Shown: positions 17,222 to 26,095, counted from the first letter of the stretch. The stretch: 64,000 bases of DNA from Azotobacter paspali (GCF_042434745.1 NZ_JBHLSS010000009.1), one strand, 5' to 3'. Notes: generated by a model not told the origin, from the letters alone. Translations and numbers: made by a program.

Positions 17222-17685
17222 TGCGGATTCTATTCGTCTGTCTCGGCAATATCTGCCGTTCGCCCACTGCCGAAGGCGTATTCCGCCAGCGGGCGCAGGC
17301 GGCCGGACTGGGAGAGCGTATCCGCATCGACTCGGCCGGTACCGGCGACTGGCATGTGGGCAAGGCACCGGATATCCGTGCGCGGCAGGCCGCCCGTCGG
17401 CGCGGCTACGATCTGGATGCCTTGCGCGCCCGTCAGATCTGTCGGGAGGACTTCTCCCGCTTCGACCTGATCTTGGCGATGGACCATGGCAACCTGCGGG
17501 ACCTGCAGGCCATTCGCCCGGCGGGAGCGGCTGGCGAACTGGATCTCTATCTTCGCCGCTATGCTCTGGGGGAGGATGAGGTTCCAGATCCCTATTACGG
17601 AGGCGAAGAAGGGTTCGAGCGGGTTCTCGATCTTCTCGAACGGGCCGGCGACGAACTGCTCGCCGAGATCCGGGGGCGTCTGTGA
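17221..17685 (+). CDS. ptpA: Low-molecular-weight protein tyrosine phosphatase
   Basis: 154-residue low-molecular-weight phosphatase. The P-loop CLGNICRS (C-x5-R, Cys7 and Arg13) is at the N-terminus, and the general-acid Asp lies in VPDPYYGG. In many bacteria this family controls exopolysaccharide kinases; here it is embedded in the kdsB-murB operon with one-base and 4-base overlaps, so its partner is not evident. Symbol given by family. Confidence 0.88.
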   Translation: MRILFVCLGNICRSPTAEGVFRQRAQAAGLGERIRIDSAGTGDWHVGKAPDIRARQAARRRGYDLDALRARQICREDFSRFDLILAMDHGNLRDLQAIRPAGAAGELDLYLRRYALGEDEVPDPYYGGEEGFERVLDLLERAGDELLAEIRGRL

Positions 17686-18701
17686 GCTTGCAGCTACGGG
17701 AAAACATTTCCCTCAAACCCTACAACACCTTTGCCCTCGAGGCGCGCGCCCGGCTGTTCGCCGAGGCCCATGACGACGACGAGGTGCGCGAGGCGCTGAC
17801 CCTGGCTGCCGAGCGCGGCTTGCCGCTAGTGGTGCTGGGCGGTGGCAGCAACTTGTTGCTGACCCGGGATGTCGAGGCGCTGGTGCTGCGTATGGCCAGT
17901 CGCGGCGTGCGGCTGCTGACCGATGACGGCGAGCGGGTGCTGATCGAGGCGGAGGCGGGCGAGCCTTGGCATCCTTTCGTGCAGCATGCGTTGGAACAGG
18001 GGCTGGCAGGGCTGGAGAACCTCAGCCTGATCCCAGGCACGGTGGGGGCCGCGCCGATGCAGAACATCGGCGCCTATGGCGTGGAAATCAAGGATGTGCT
18101 CGCTAATCTGGTCGCGATCGACCGGCAGAGCGGCGAACTGCGCGAGTTCGCCCGCGAGGAGTGTGCCTTCGGTTATCGCGACAGCCTGTTCAAGCGTCAA
18201 GCCGGGCGCTGGCTGATCCTGCGTGTGCGCTTCGCGTTGCAGCGCACACCGCGACTCCATCTGGACTACGGTCCGGTGCGTCAGTGGCTGGCGGAGCGGG
18301 GAGTGGAGTCGCCGACACCCCGGGATGTCAGCCGAGCGATCTGTGCCATCCGCCGTGAGAAACTCCCCGATCCCGCCGTATTGGGCAATGCCGGCAGTTT
18401 CTTCAAGAACCCGCTGGTTTCTGCCGAGCAAGCCGAGCGACTGCGCGGCCAGTATCCCGATCTGGTCGCATACCCACAGGCCGACGATGAGGTGAAGCTG
18501 GCGGCTGGCTGGCTTCTGGAGCGGGCTGGCTGGAAGGGATATCGCGAAGGCGATGTCGGCTTGCATCGCTTGCAGGCGCTGGTGCTGGTCAATCATGGGC
18601 AGGCTAGCGGCGGGCAAGTGCTGGCATTGGCCCAACGCGTCCGGGATGACATCGAGAGGCGCTTCGGGGTGTGCCTGGAAATCGAGCCCCGCGTGATCTA
18701 A
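17682..18701 (+). CDS. murB: UDP-N-acetylenolpyruvoylglucosamine reductase MurB
   Basis: NADPH- and FAD-dependent enzyme making UDP-N-acetylmuramate for peptidoglycan. 339 residues, type I (E. coli-like): FAD-binding VLGGGSNLLLT (~residues 48-58), SLIPGTVGAAPMQNIGAYG, FGYRDSLFK with the active-site Arg, and GNAGSFFKNP with the catalytic Ser. GTG 17682 overlaps the ptpA stop. It is last in the lpxK operon and is followed by two strong hairpins shared with the convergent rne. Confidence 0.95.
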   Translation: MSLQLRENISLKPYNTFALEARARLFAEAHDDDEVREALTLAAERGLPLVVLGGGSNLLLTRDVEALVLRMASRGVRLLTDDGERVLIEAEAGEPWHPFVQHALEQGLAGLENLSLIPGTVGAAPMQNIGAYGVEIKDVLANLVAIDRQSGELREFAREECAFGYRDSLFKRQAGRWLILRVRFALQRTPRLHLDYGPVRQWLAERGVESPTPRDVSRAICAIRREKLPDPAVLGNAGSFFKNPLVSAEQAERLRGQYPDLVAYPQADDEVKLAAGWLLERAGWKGYREGDVGLHRLQALVLVNHGQASGGQVLALAQRVRDDIERRFGVCLEIEPRVI

Positions 18702-18730
18702 GTCCGCCAGGGCTGCGTCGGCGAAAACGC

Positions 18731-18757
18731 AAAAGGGGATGCCTGGCATCCCCTTTT
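18731..18757. terminator. Bidirectional terminator between murB and rne
   Basis: Perfect 13-bp inverted repeat AAAAGGGGATGCC (18731-18743) and its complement (18745-18757); the A/T ends give a T-run on both strands, so it can serve convergent murB and rne. Confidence 0.85.
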
Positions 18758-18765
18758 GGTCATCG

Positions 18766-18797
18766 AGGGCCGGCATCGAGGCCGGCCCTGACTTTTT
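18766..18797. terminator. Second hairpin before the rne stop
   Basis: Stem AGGGCCGGC (18766-18774) and GCCGGCCCT (18781-18789), loop ATCGAG, then GACTTTTT on the + strand. It is a back-up terminator for murB read-through and the first hairpin met by rne transcripts. Confidence 0.6.
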
Positions 18798-18800
18798 GCT

Positions 18801-21800
18801 TCAGCCAGCCGTCCGATCCTGGTCGTCGGTCAGCTTCGCCTTGGCGGTCGCATTCCCGCTTTCGGCTTCCTTGCGCCGAGGCTTAGCAGCTTCCTCGTTT
18901 TCCGCTCTGGGAGCAATCTGCGCTTCGTCGACGAGCTCTTCCGGTTGTCCGGCAACGGGCAGGAGGTCGAGCGTCTGCTGCTCTTTCCGATCTTCGAAGC
19001 GTTCTTCCTCAACGGGAGCCGATTGCTCGGACGTCGTTTCGATCGGTTTTTCCGTTGCGACGGCAGCCGCTACCTCCGGCTGTAGCAGCTCGAACGGAGC
19101 CTCGACCGGTTCGGCGATCGTAGAGAAGGCTTCCGACCCGGGACGGACTTGTTCGCCCGGCAGTTCGACCGATTCCGCAGATGCCGGAGATGGCTCGCTG
19201 GCGGTCCAGGGCTGTTCGAGTGGGATCTCGATCCTTTCCTCCGGTGCTTCTGGCGTGCTGGCGACCGGAGCGGGGCCGGCCTCCGCCTGCGTCTCGGTTA
19301 CCGCTGCGGCGGCAGCGATGGCGCTGGCCTCCGCAATCTTTGCGGCTTCCGCTGCCTTCGCGGCTTCGGCGACCCGCCTGGCTTCCGCCTCGGCAGCTTC
19401 GCGCTTGCGGCGCCGGACTTCGCGTGGGTCGTTAGCCGCACGGGCGGTACTGCGCGGAACCTCGGCTTGGGGCTCGGCGGCTGCCGGCGGCTCCTGGACT
19501 GGCTGCGCAGGTACTTGCGGTGCCTCGCTCGGCTCGGCTACTGGCTCCTCGGCTTCGGCAGGTTGTATCTGTTCAGGCTGGAGGATGGGCTGCGGAATTT
19601 CCACAGGGGCGGTCTCGGCGGCGGGAACAGCGATCGCGACGGTTTCGATTGCGGGTTGAGTTTCCTCGACTGCCGGCTCAGTGGTGGGCGAGCTGGCAGT
19701 GGAGGCTTCCGCCATGGCTTCGTCGGCCTGGGCCGGTGCGACGCTTATCGTTGCGGCCGTGGATTCTGCCGCGACAGCAATGTCCTCGTCTTCTTCGACG
19801 CCCTCGATTTCGCTGCCCTGGTTGTCGCGTTGGCGCTCGCGGCGATTGCTGCGGCGGCGCTGGCCGCGGGATCGACGGCGGGGACGCTCCTCGCCGCTGG
19901 CCTCGGCCTCTTCCTCCTGAATTTCCTCATGGAGCAGCACTTGCTCTTCGGAAATCTTTGGCTCGTTTACCACCGGACGTTCTTCAGGCTGACGCTCTTC
20001 CCATTGAGGAAGTTCCTCGCGCGGCGGGCGGACAGTGCGCTCTTCCCGCGGGCTTTCCTGGATATCGAGCGGTTCGCGCAGTTCGCGGCGGCGTTCTTCG
20101 CGAGGTGGGCGCTCGCGGCGGGCTTCCCGTGGCTCGCGCGGTTCGCGAGGCTCGATGGTTTCCACGGCCTGGCGCTCTTCGCGTGGCGCACGCTCCTCGC
20201 GGGGTGGGCGCTCGCGGCGGCTTTCCCGTGGCTCCCGAAGCTCCACGAACTCGCTGGGGTGACGCTCTTCGCGTGCCGGGCGTTCCTCGCGTGCCGGGCG
20301 CGGCACCCGTTCTTCGCGCACTTCGCGAAGTTGACGCTCCTCGCGTGGCCTGCTGCGTTCCTCGTCGCGGCCATGACGGCTCTCACGGCGACGATTCTGC
20401 TGGCGGCTGCTACGGCGCTCCTCGCTGCTGCGCGTCAGACGCTCCTCGACCAGGCGCTCGGCGACGACGGGCTTGGCGATTTCCTTGCCGGCGAACAGGC
20501 TGACCAGCGACTTCACCAATCCCTTGAACAGATTGAGTTCCAAAGCCGGGTGGGGGGCTGCCGCCGGAGTTGCCAGTATTTCGGCAGGAGCCGGCGCCAA
20601 GGCGTTGCGCGGCGGAGCGGTCTTGACCGCGGCCTCCTGGCGCACCAGGGTGCGGGTGGAGCTGACCAGTTGAACTTCCTCCACTTCCGCCGGAGTCATT
20701 TCATAGCTCGACTGGGCGCTTTGCACTTCCGGGCTGTCATCGCGCAGGCGCTGTACTTCGAAGTGGGGCGTTTCCAGGTGATCGCTCGGCAGGATGACGA
20801 TGCGCACACGGCTGCGCAGCTCGATCTTGGTGATGGAGTTGCGCTTCTCGTTGAGCAGGAAGGCGGCGACCGGAATCGGCACCTGAGCGCGCACCTCGGC
20901 GGTGCGGTCCTTCAGGGCCTCTTCCTCGATCAGGCGCAGAATCGCCAAGGACAGGGATTCGACGTCGCGGATGATGCCCTGACCGCTACAGCGCGGGCAG
21001 ACGATGCCGCTGGTCTCGCCGAGGGAGGGGCGCAGGCGCTGACGGGACATTTCCAAAAGACCGAAGCGCGAGATACGGCCGATCTGCACGCGCGCACGGT
21101 CGGCCTCCAGGGCCTCGCGCATCTTGTCCTCGACGGCGCGCTGGTTCTTCGCTGGCGTCATGTCGATGAAGTCGATGACGATCAAACCGCCGATGTCGCG
21201 CAGGCGCAACTGGCGGGCGATCTCCTCGGCCGCCTCTAGGTTAGTTTGCAGCGCGGTTTCCTCGATGTCGCCGCCCTTGGTGGCGCGCGCCGAGTTGATG
21301 TCGATGGATACCAGGGCTTCGGTCGGATCGATGACGATGGAGCCGCCGGACGGCAGCTTCACTTCACGCTGGAAGGCGGTTTCGATCTGGCTCTCGATCT
21401 GGAAGCGGTTGAACAGCGGCACGCTGTCCTCGTACAGCTTGATCTTGCTGGCGTACTGCGGCATCACCTGGCGGATGAAGCTCAAGGCTTCTTCCTGGGC
21501 TTCCACGCTGTCGATCAGTACTTCGCCGATGTCCTGGCGCAGATAGTCGCGGATCGCCCGGATGATGACGTTGGATTCCTGGTAGATCAGGAAGGGGGGG
21601 GAGCGGTCCAGCGAGGCTTCCTTGATCGCGGTCCACAACTGAGCCAGGTAGTCGAGGTCCCACTGGAGTTCTTCGCTGGAGCGGCCGAGGCCGGCAGTAC
21701 GCACGATCAGGCCCATGTCGGCGGGCACGTCGAGGCCGTTCAGGGCTTCGCGCAGTTCGTTGCGCTCTTCGCCCTCGATGCGCCGGGAGATGCCGCCGGC

Positions 21801-22199
21801 TCGCGGATTGTTCGGCATCAGCACCAGATAGCGGCCGGCGAGGCTGATGAAAGTGGTCAGGGCCGCGCCCTTGTTGCCACGCTCTTCCTTCTCGACCTGG
21901 ACGATGACTTCCTGGCCTTCGGAGAGCACGTCCTTGATGTTGATGCGGCCTTCGGGAGACTTCTTGAAGTACTCGCGGGAGATTTCCTTGAGCGGGAGGA
22001 AGCCGTGGCGCTCGGCGCCAAAGTCGACGAACGCCGCTTCGAGGCTCGGCTCGACCCGGGTGATGCGGCCTTTGTAGATATTGGCCTTCTTCTGTTCACG
22101 GGCGCCCGATTCGATATCCAGGTCATAGAGGCGTTGGCCATCGACCAGGGCAACACGCAACTCTTCGGGCTGAGTTGCGTTAATCAGCATTCTCTTCAT
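18801..22199 (-). CDS. rne: Ribonuclease E
   Basis: Endonuclease that starts mRNA decay, matures rRNA/tRNA and scaffolds the degradosome on the inner membrane. 1132 residues. The catalytic half opens MKRMLINATQPEELRVALVDGQ, contains the S1 domain (~residues 37-120), the two catalytic Asp sites (VSIDINSARAT; GGLIVIDFIDM) and the zinc-link CPRCSGQG. From ~600 the protein is disordered: Arg/Glu-rich repeats (PPREER, RREREPREPRE-type), then an acidic Ala/Glu/Pro-rich tail. ATG 22199 is chosen because homologues begin MKRMLIN; the frame extends 15 codons upstream without family similarity. A long structured leader and a near-consensus promoter lie upstream. Confidence 0.96.
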   Translation of the reverse strand: MKRMLINATQPEELRVALVDGQRLYDLDIESGAREQKKANIYKGRITRVEPSLEAAFVDFGAERHGFLPLKEISREYFKKSPEGRINIKDVLSEGQEVIVQVEKEERGNKGAALTTFISLAGRYLVLMPNNPRAGGISRRIEGEERNELREALNGLDVPADMGLIVRTAGLGRSSEELQWDLDYLAQLWTAIKEASLDRSPPFLIYQESNVIIRAIRDYLRQDIGEVLIDSVEAQEEALSFIRQVMPQYASKIKLYEDSVPLFNRFQIESQIETAFQREVKLPSGGSIVIDPTEALVSIDINSARATKGGDIEETALQTNLEAAEEIARQLRLRDIGGLIVIDFIDMTPAKNQRAVEDKMREALEADRARVQIGRISRFGLLEMSRQRLRPSLGETSGIVCPRCSGQGIIRDVESLSLAILRLIEEEALKDRTAEVRAQVPIPVAAFLLNEKRNSITKIELRSRVRIVILPSDHLETPHFEVQRLRDDSPEVQSAQSSYEMTPAEVEEVQLVSSTRTLVRQEAAVKTAPPRNALAPAPAEILATPAAAPHPALELNLFKGLVKSLVSLFAGKEIAKPVVAERLVEERLTRSSEERRSSRQQNRRRESRHGRDEERSRPREERQLREVREERVPRPAREERPAREERHPSEFVELREPRESRRERPPREERAPREERQAVETIEPREPREPREARRERPPREERRRELREPLDIQESPREERTVRPPREELPQWEERQPEERPVVNEPKISEEQVLLHEEIQEEEAEASGEERPRRRSRGQRRRSNRRERQRDNQGSEIEGVEEDEDIAVAAESTAATISVAPAQADEAMAEASTASSPTTEPAVEETQPAIETVAIAVPAAETAPVEIPQPILQPEQIQPAEAEEPVAEPSEAPQVPAQPVQEPPAAAEPQAEVPRSTARAANDPREVRRRKREAAEAEARRVAEAAKAAEAAKIAEASAIAAAAAVTETQAEAGPAPVASTPEAPEERIEIPLEQPWTASEPSPASAESVELPGEQVRPGSEAFSTIAEPVEAPFELLQPEVAAAVATEKPIETTSEQSAPVEEERFEDRKEQQTLDLLPVAGQPEELVDEAQIAPRAENEEAAKPRRKEAESGNATAKAKLTDDQDRTAG
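19975..20420 (-). repeat. Degenerate repeat in rne encoding Arg/Glu-rich RNA-binding region
   Basis: The minus strand encodes imperfect tandem units such as PPREERAPREER, EPREPREPREARRE and PREERTVRPPREE. At DNA level the + strand shows repeated CGCTCTTCGCG and GCTCGCGGCGG-like blocks. Such repeats are common in the scaffold half of RNase E and tend to vary in copy number. Confidence 0.7.
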
Positions 22200-22646
22200 G
22201 TAGTACCGTTCGGTTTCCGGGCTGCCGGAAACGGCGTTCGGCACACACGACTCTCGCGGTCGGTGACAGGGGCCGCTCAGGAAAGGTTGTCGTCCATTCC
22301 CGTGTCAAGCAACATTTGGCTGGTGGCCAGAGTCGCGACTACGTCTCCTGCTTACTGTTGTGGCAGAAAGCAATCAATCAGGAGGAGGAATCAAACATCG
22401 GCAGCGGACGCCTTGTGCGTCTGGATGAAAGCTTGCAGCTACGCAATCCGATGGTTGTGCATCTCCACCCTGCACGTATCCTTTGAAAATCGGGTGCCGT
22501 CCGCAGAATCTGCAGCGAATTGGCAACTATTGCGACCTCCTGTGGATGGGAGGTACGCCATCATGTAGCTAAGGCATTTGTTTCCGAGGCTTCGCGATGT
22601 TCGAGGAAGCCCCGTCGGACGGCCTTACGTCCTTCATGGGCAGTAT

Positions 22647-22704
22647 GCGGATAGGATGGCTGTTCGGTTTTGCGCCTATCCGCTGGCCTGGCCGTAAAAA
22701 CGGC
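22647..22704 (-). promoter_or_regulatory. Stem-loops at the 5' end of the rne leader
   Basis: The region 22200-22711 holds no gene and forms a ~500-nt rne leader. At its predicted 5' end are GCCGTTTTTACGGC (22704-22691 on the minus strand) and a 9-bp stem, GCGGATAGG/CCTATCCGC (22647-22655 with 22675-22683). In E. coli, leader hairpins let RNase E cleave its own mRNA; the same role here is inferred only from position and length. Confidence 0.5.
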
Positions 22705-22711
22705 ACTTGTA

Positions 22712-22740
22712 ATTATAGCACCTATTAATAAGTGCTTCAA
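22712..22740 (-). promoter_or_regulatory. Strong sigma-70 promoter of rne
   Basis: On the minus strand TTGAAG (22740-22735), an exact 17-nt spacer and TATAAT (22717-22712). Transcription would start near 22705, about 505 nt upstream of the rne ATG. Confidence 0.8.
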
Positions 22741-22752
22741 TTATCTAAAAAT

Positions 22753-22761
22753 TGATATGAT
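22753..22761 (+). promoter_or_regulatory. Extended -10 promoter of rluC, leaderless start predicted
   Basis: TG-A-TATGAT (22753-22761) is an extended -10 element with no good -35. The expected +1 falls at 22767-22769, on the rluC ATG (22768). No Shine-Dalgarno precedes that ATG. Confidence 0.55.
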
Positions 22762-22767
22762 ATCGCG

Positions 22768-23721
22768 ATGATAAATTCCCCCCATGCGAATTCTGGCGTC
22801 CAGTTGCTTGAGATCGGGCCGGATGCGGCCGGTCAGCGAATCGACAATTTCCTCCGCACTCGACTCAAGGGGGCTCCGAAAACCTTGATCTATCGCATCC
22901 TGCGCAAGGGCGAGGTACGGGTGAACAAGGGGCGGATCAAGCCCGAGTACAAGCTGCAGGCGGGCGATCTGGTGCGCGTGCCGCCGCTACGTCTGGCCGA
23001 GCGTGACGAGCCGGTTCCGCTGGCGCAGGGATTGCTCGAGCGGCTCGAAGCAGTCATCGTCCATGAAGACAAGTCGCTGATAGTGCTGAACAAGCCAGCC
23101 GGGATCGCCGTGCATGGCGGCAGTGGTCTTAGCCACGGTGTCATCGAGGCGTTGCGCCAGTTGCGTCCGGAGGCCAGGGATCTGGAACTGGTGCACCGAC
23201 TCGACCGGGATACCTCGGGGCTATTGATGATCGCCAAGAAGCGCAGCATGTTGCGCCATCTGCACGAGGCGTTGCGTGGCGACGGCGTGGACAAGCGCTA
23301 TCTGGCGCTGGTGTGTGGAGCCTGGCCCAGTGCCCGGAAGCAGGTCAGCGCCCCGTTACAGAAGAATACTCTGCGTTCCGGCGAGCGGATGGTGGAAGTC
23401 GACGAGGAGGGGCGGGAAGCGCTGACCCTTTTTCGGGTGCTGCGACGTTTTGGCGACTTCGCCACGCTGGTGGAGGCCAAGCCGGTCACCGGACGGACGC
23501 ATCAGATCCGGGTGCATACCCGTCACGTCGGACATCCTATCGCTGGTGACGCCAAGTATGGGGACGAGACGTTCACCCGCGAGATCCGTGCGCTCGGCGG
23601 CAAGCGTCTGTTCCTGCATGCCTATTCGCTGGCGGTGCCGCTGCCAGAGGGGGGCGAGTTGCGCCTGGAGGCGCCGGTGGATGAGATGTGGGCACAGGCT
23701 CTGGAGCGTTTGAGTGTCTGA
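22768..23721 (+). CDS. rluC: 23S rRNA pseudouridine synthase RluC
   Basis: Makes pseudouridines at 955, 2504 and 2580 of 23S rRNA. 317 residues with an N-terminal S4 domain (GQRIDNFLRTRLKGAPKTLIYRILRKGEVRVN, ~20-52) and the RluA-type catalytic domain: HRLDRDTSGLLMIAKK with the catalytic Asp, GRTHQIRVH, and GHPIAGDAKYGD. It is divergent from rne, as in other Pseudomonas (remembered). The start lacks a ribosome binding site and coincides with the predicted transcription start. The stop overlaps the next gene by 8 nt. Confidence 0.94.
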   Translation: MINSPHANSGVQLLEIGPDAAGQRIDNFLRTRLKGAPKTLIYRILRKGEVRVNKGRIKPEYKLQAGDLVRVPPLRLAERDEPVPLAQGLLERLEAVIVHEDKSLIVLNKPAGIAVHGGSGLSHGVIEALRQLRPEARDLELVHRLDRDTSGLLMIAKKRSMLRHLHEALRGDGVDKRYLALVCGAWPSARKQVSAPLQKNTLRSGERMVEVDEEGREALTLFRVLRRFGDFATLVEAKPVTGRTHQIRVHTRHVGHPIAGDAKYGDETFTREIRALGGKRLFLHAYSLAVPLPEGGELRLEAPVDEMWAQALERLSV

Positions 23722-24394
23722 CTATCGGTTATTGATCTTCGATTGGGATGGCACGTTGGTCGATTCCATCGGGCGTATCGTCGAGTCCATGCGTGTTGCG
23801 GCGGGGGGCTGCGACCTCGCGCCGCTCGGCGACGAGACAATCAAGGGCATCATTGGGCTGGGGTTGCCCGAGGCGATCCGTACGCTCTATCCAGATTTGC
23901 ACGATATTCGATTGCTGGATCGGTTCCGCCAACTCTATAGCGAACATTACCTGACCTTGGAGCGCGAACCATCGCCGCTGTATGCCGGGGTGGCCGAAGC
24001 GCTGGAGGGATTCCGGACGGCGGGGTATCGTCTGGCGGTAGCCACCGGCAAGACGCGCCAGGGGCTCGACCGGGTATTGGCGGCGCATGGTTGGCAGGAA
24101 TATTTCGACGTCAGTCGCTGTGCCGATGAAACTGCCAGCAAGCCGGATCCTCGAATGCTGCACGAGATCCTCGCGCACTGCCGGGTATTGCCCCGTCAGG
24201 CCCTGATGGTGGGGGATTCATCGTTCGATCTACAGATGGCTCGACACGCCGGGATGGGGTCGGTAGCGGTCAGCTATGGAGCGCAGTCTCCGGAGGCGTT
24301 GCGTCTGCACGAGCCGCGTTTGGTTATCGATGACTTGGGCGAGTTGTGTGTCTGGCTGGGCGTCCGGCCGGCGCAGGTCGTCGCTGGGGGATAG
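23714..24394 (+). CDS. HAD-superfamily hydrolase (phosphoglycolate phosphatase-like)
   Basis: 226-residue HAD phosphatase. Motif I is LIFDWDGTLVDS (nucleophile Asp8 region), motif II AVATGK, the Lys of motif III is in ETASKPDPRMLHEIL, and motif IV is MVGDSSFDLQMA. The cap is a helical C1 type. The closest remembered family is Gph/YigB-like, with the substrate not predictable. GTG overlaps the rluC stop, so it is co-translated with rluC, and sppA follows after 2 nt. Confidence 0.85.
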   Translation: MSDYRLLIFDWDGTLVDSIGRIVESMRVAAGGCDLAPLGDETIKGIIGLGLPEAIRTLYPDLHDIRLLDRFRQLYSEHYLTLEREPSPLYAGVAEALEGFRTAGYRLAVATGKTRQGLDRVLAAHGWQEYFDVSRCADETASKPDPRMLHEILAHCRVLPRQALMVGDSSFDLQMARHAGMGSVAVSYGAQSPEALRLHEPRLVIDDLGELCVWLGVRPAQVVAGG

Positions 24395-24396
24395 GG

Positions 24397-25374
24397 ATGA
24401 CGAACGACGAATGGAAGTCGCCGCCGGAGAGGGGCGACGAGAAGAGCTGGAAACTGCTGGAAAAGACCTTACTCGCCACCGTGGAGGAGCGGCGGCGGGC
24501 GCGTCGTTGGGGGATCTTCTTCAAGTTGCTGGGGTTCGCTTATCTGGTGGCGCTCCTGGCGATGTTCTCTCCTGCGCTCAGCCTCAGGGAGGCGGCGCGT
24601 AGCGGCGAGCACACAGCGCTAGTCGAGGTGCGCGGGATGATCGCCGATGACGAGGCCGCCAGTGCCGACAACGTCGTCGGCAGTCTGCGGGCCGCGTTCA
24701 AGGATAAGCACACCAAAGGCGTGGTGCTGCGTATCAACAGTCCCGGTGGCAGTCCCGTGCAGTCCGGCTATATCTACGACGAGATCCGCCGGCTGCGTGC
24801 CGAGCATCCGGATACCAAACTCTATGCGGTCATTACCGATCTTGGTGCTTCCGGTGCTTACTATGTCGCCAGCGCCGCCGACGCTATCTATGCGGACAAG
24901 GCCAGCCTGGTCGGCTCGATCGGGGTGACGGCGGCAAGCTTCGGTTTTGTCGGGGCGATGGAGCGGCTGGGCGTCGAGCGTCGAGTCTATACGGCCGGCG
25001 AGCACAAGGCGTTCCTCGATCCGTTCCAGCCACAGAAGGAGGGGGAGGTGCGCTTCTGGCAAGAGGTGCTGGAGGTTACCCACCGGCAGTTCATCGACAG
25101 CGTCAAGCAGGGGCGCGGCGAACGGCTGAAGGACAAGGAGCATCCCGAATTGTTCTCCGGTCTGGTCTGGTCCGGCGAGCAGGCTTTGCAACTGGGCCTG
25201 GTTGATGCCCTGGGCAGCGCCAGCCATGTGGCTCGCGAAGTGGTGGGGGCAGAGGATCTGGTCGATTTCACGGTGCGGGAAACTCCCTTCGATCGTTTCG
25301 CCAAGAAGCTCGGAAGCGGGGTGGTCGAGCGTCTCGGCGTGTGGATGGGCCTGCAGGTGCCGGTCCTGCACTGA
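24397..25374 (+). CDS. sppA: Signal peptide peptidase SppA (S49 family)
   Basis: Membrane-anchored serine-lysine protease that clears cleaved signal peptides. 325 residues, the short 36K form. One membrane segment lies at ~47-63 (FFKLLGFAYLVALLAMFSPAL). The periplasmic S49 domain has RINSPGGSPVQSGYIYDEI, the nucleophile region TDLGASGAYYVASAAD, and the lysine region YADKASLVGSIGV. ATG 24397 is preceded by GGGGGATAGGG; the extension upstream to 24346 is not supported. Confidence 0.9.
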   Translation: MTNDEWKSPPERGDEKSWKLLEKTLLATVEERRRARRWGIFFKLLGFAYLVALLAMFSPALSLREAARSGEHTALVEVRGMIADDEAASADNVVGSLRAAFKDKHTKGVVLRINSPGGSPVQSGYIYDEIRRLRAEHPDTKLYAVITDLGASGAYYVASAADAIYADKASLVGSIGVTAASFGFVGAMERLGVERRVYTAGEHKAFLDPFQPQKEGEVRFWQEVLEVTHRQFIDSVKQGRGERLKDKEHPELFSGLVWSGEQALQLGLVDALGSASHVAREVVGAEDLVDFTVRETPFDRFAKKLGSGVVERLGVWMGLQVPVLH

Positions 25375-25405
25375 GGCGGTGGTCTGATATCGACCCTTGG
25401 CAAGT

Positions 25406-25984
25406 TCAGGGGATCTGTACGTTCTCGGCCAGCAGCATGTCGACCAGGCGAATCAGCGGCAAGCCGATCAGGCTGGTGGCGTCCTCACCCTCGGTGGCGC
25501 GGAAAAGACTTACGCCGAGCCCTTCCGACTTGAAGCTTCCGGCACAGTCGAAAGGCTGCTCGGCGGCGAGATAGCGTTCGATTCGCGCTGCATCCAAGTG
25601 GCGGAAATGCACCGTGAAGGGGATGCAGTCGATCTGCGCCGTTCCGCTGGCGGTGTTGAGCAGGGCCAACCCGGTCAAGAAGGTCACGCTATTACCGCTG
25701 GCGCTCTGCAACTGGGCGCGGGCGCGTAGCAGGTCGTGCGGTTTGCCGAGGATTCGTCCGTTCAGTACGGCGACTTGGTCCGAGCCGATGAGCAAGTGAT
25801 GCGGATATTCCTTGGCGAGGGCGCTGGCCTTTTCTGCGGCCAGGCGTCTGACCAGAGTATCGGCGCTTTCCCCGGGGAAAGGGGTTTCGTCGATGGACGG
25901 TGCGCTCCAGGTGAAGGGCAGTCGCAGGCGACTCAGCAGTTCGCGGCGATAAGGGGAGCTGGAGGCGAGTACGAGGGGCGGCAT
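25406..25984 (-). CDS. maf: Maf-family nucleotide pyrophosphatase (YceF type)
   Basis: House-cleaning nucleotide pyrophosphatase; the YceF subgroup prefers 7-methyl-GTP. 192 residues beginning with the Maf signature LASSSPYRRELLSRL, then SAPSIDETPFPGE, GSDQVAVLNGRILGKP and the SFKSEGLGVSLF stretch. It is on the strand opposite its neighbours, divergent from the yceD-rpmF operon; the same arrangement is known in several proteobacteria. Confidence 0.9.
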   Translation of the reverse strand: MPPLVLASSSPYRRELLSRLRLPFTWSAPSIDETPFPGESADTLVRRLAAEKASALAKEYPHHLLIGSDQVAVLNGRILGKPHDLLRARAQLQSASGNSVTFLTGLALLNTASGTAQIDCIPFTVHFRHLDAARIERYLAAEQPFDCAGSFKSEGLGVSLFRATEGEDATSLIGLPLIRLVDMLLAENVQIP

Positions 25985-26057
25985 GGCATTCTCCCGGTGC
26001 CGGAGGATAGTGCGATTCTAGCGGTGCCGCCGGCCGGCGGACAGGGTGGAATTCCCT

Positions 26058-26086
26058 TTGACAGCGCTCCGGCCTATCCCTAGAAT
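26058..26086 (+). promoter_or_regulatory. Consensus-like promoter of yceD-rpmF, very short leader
   Basis: TTGACA (26058-26063), exact 17-nt spacer, TAGAAT (26081-26086). The predicted start, ~26092-26094, leaves only 2-4 nt before the yceD ATG at 26096. Confidence 0.75.
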
Positions 26087-26095
26087 GCTGCCCCT

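Noticed and set aside
19149..21239. A ~696-codon open frame on the + strand across rne
   Set aside because: It is antisense to the RNase E coding sequence, arises from the high-GC Arg/Glu codons, and its translation has no family-like motifs.
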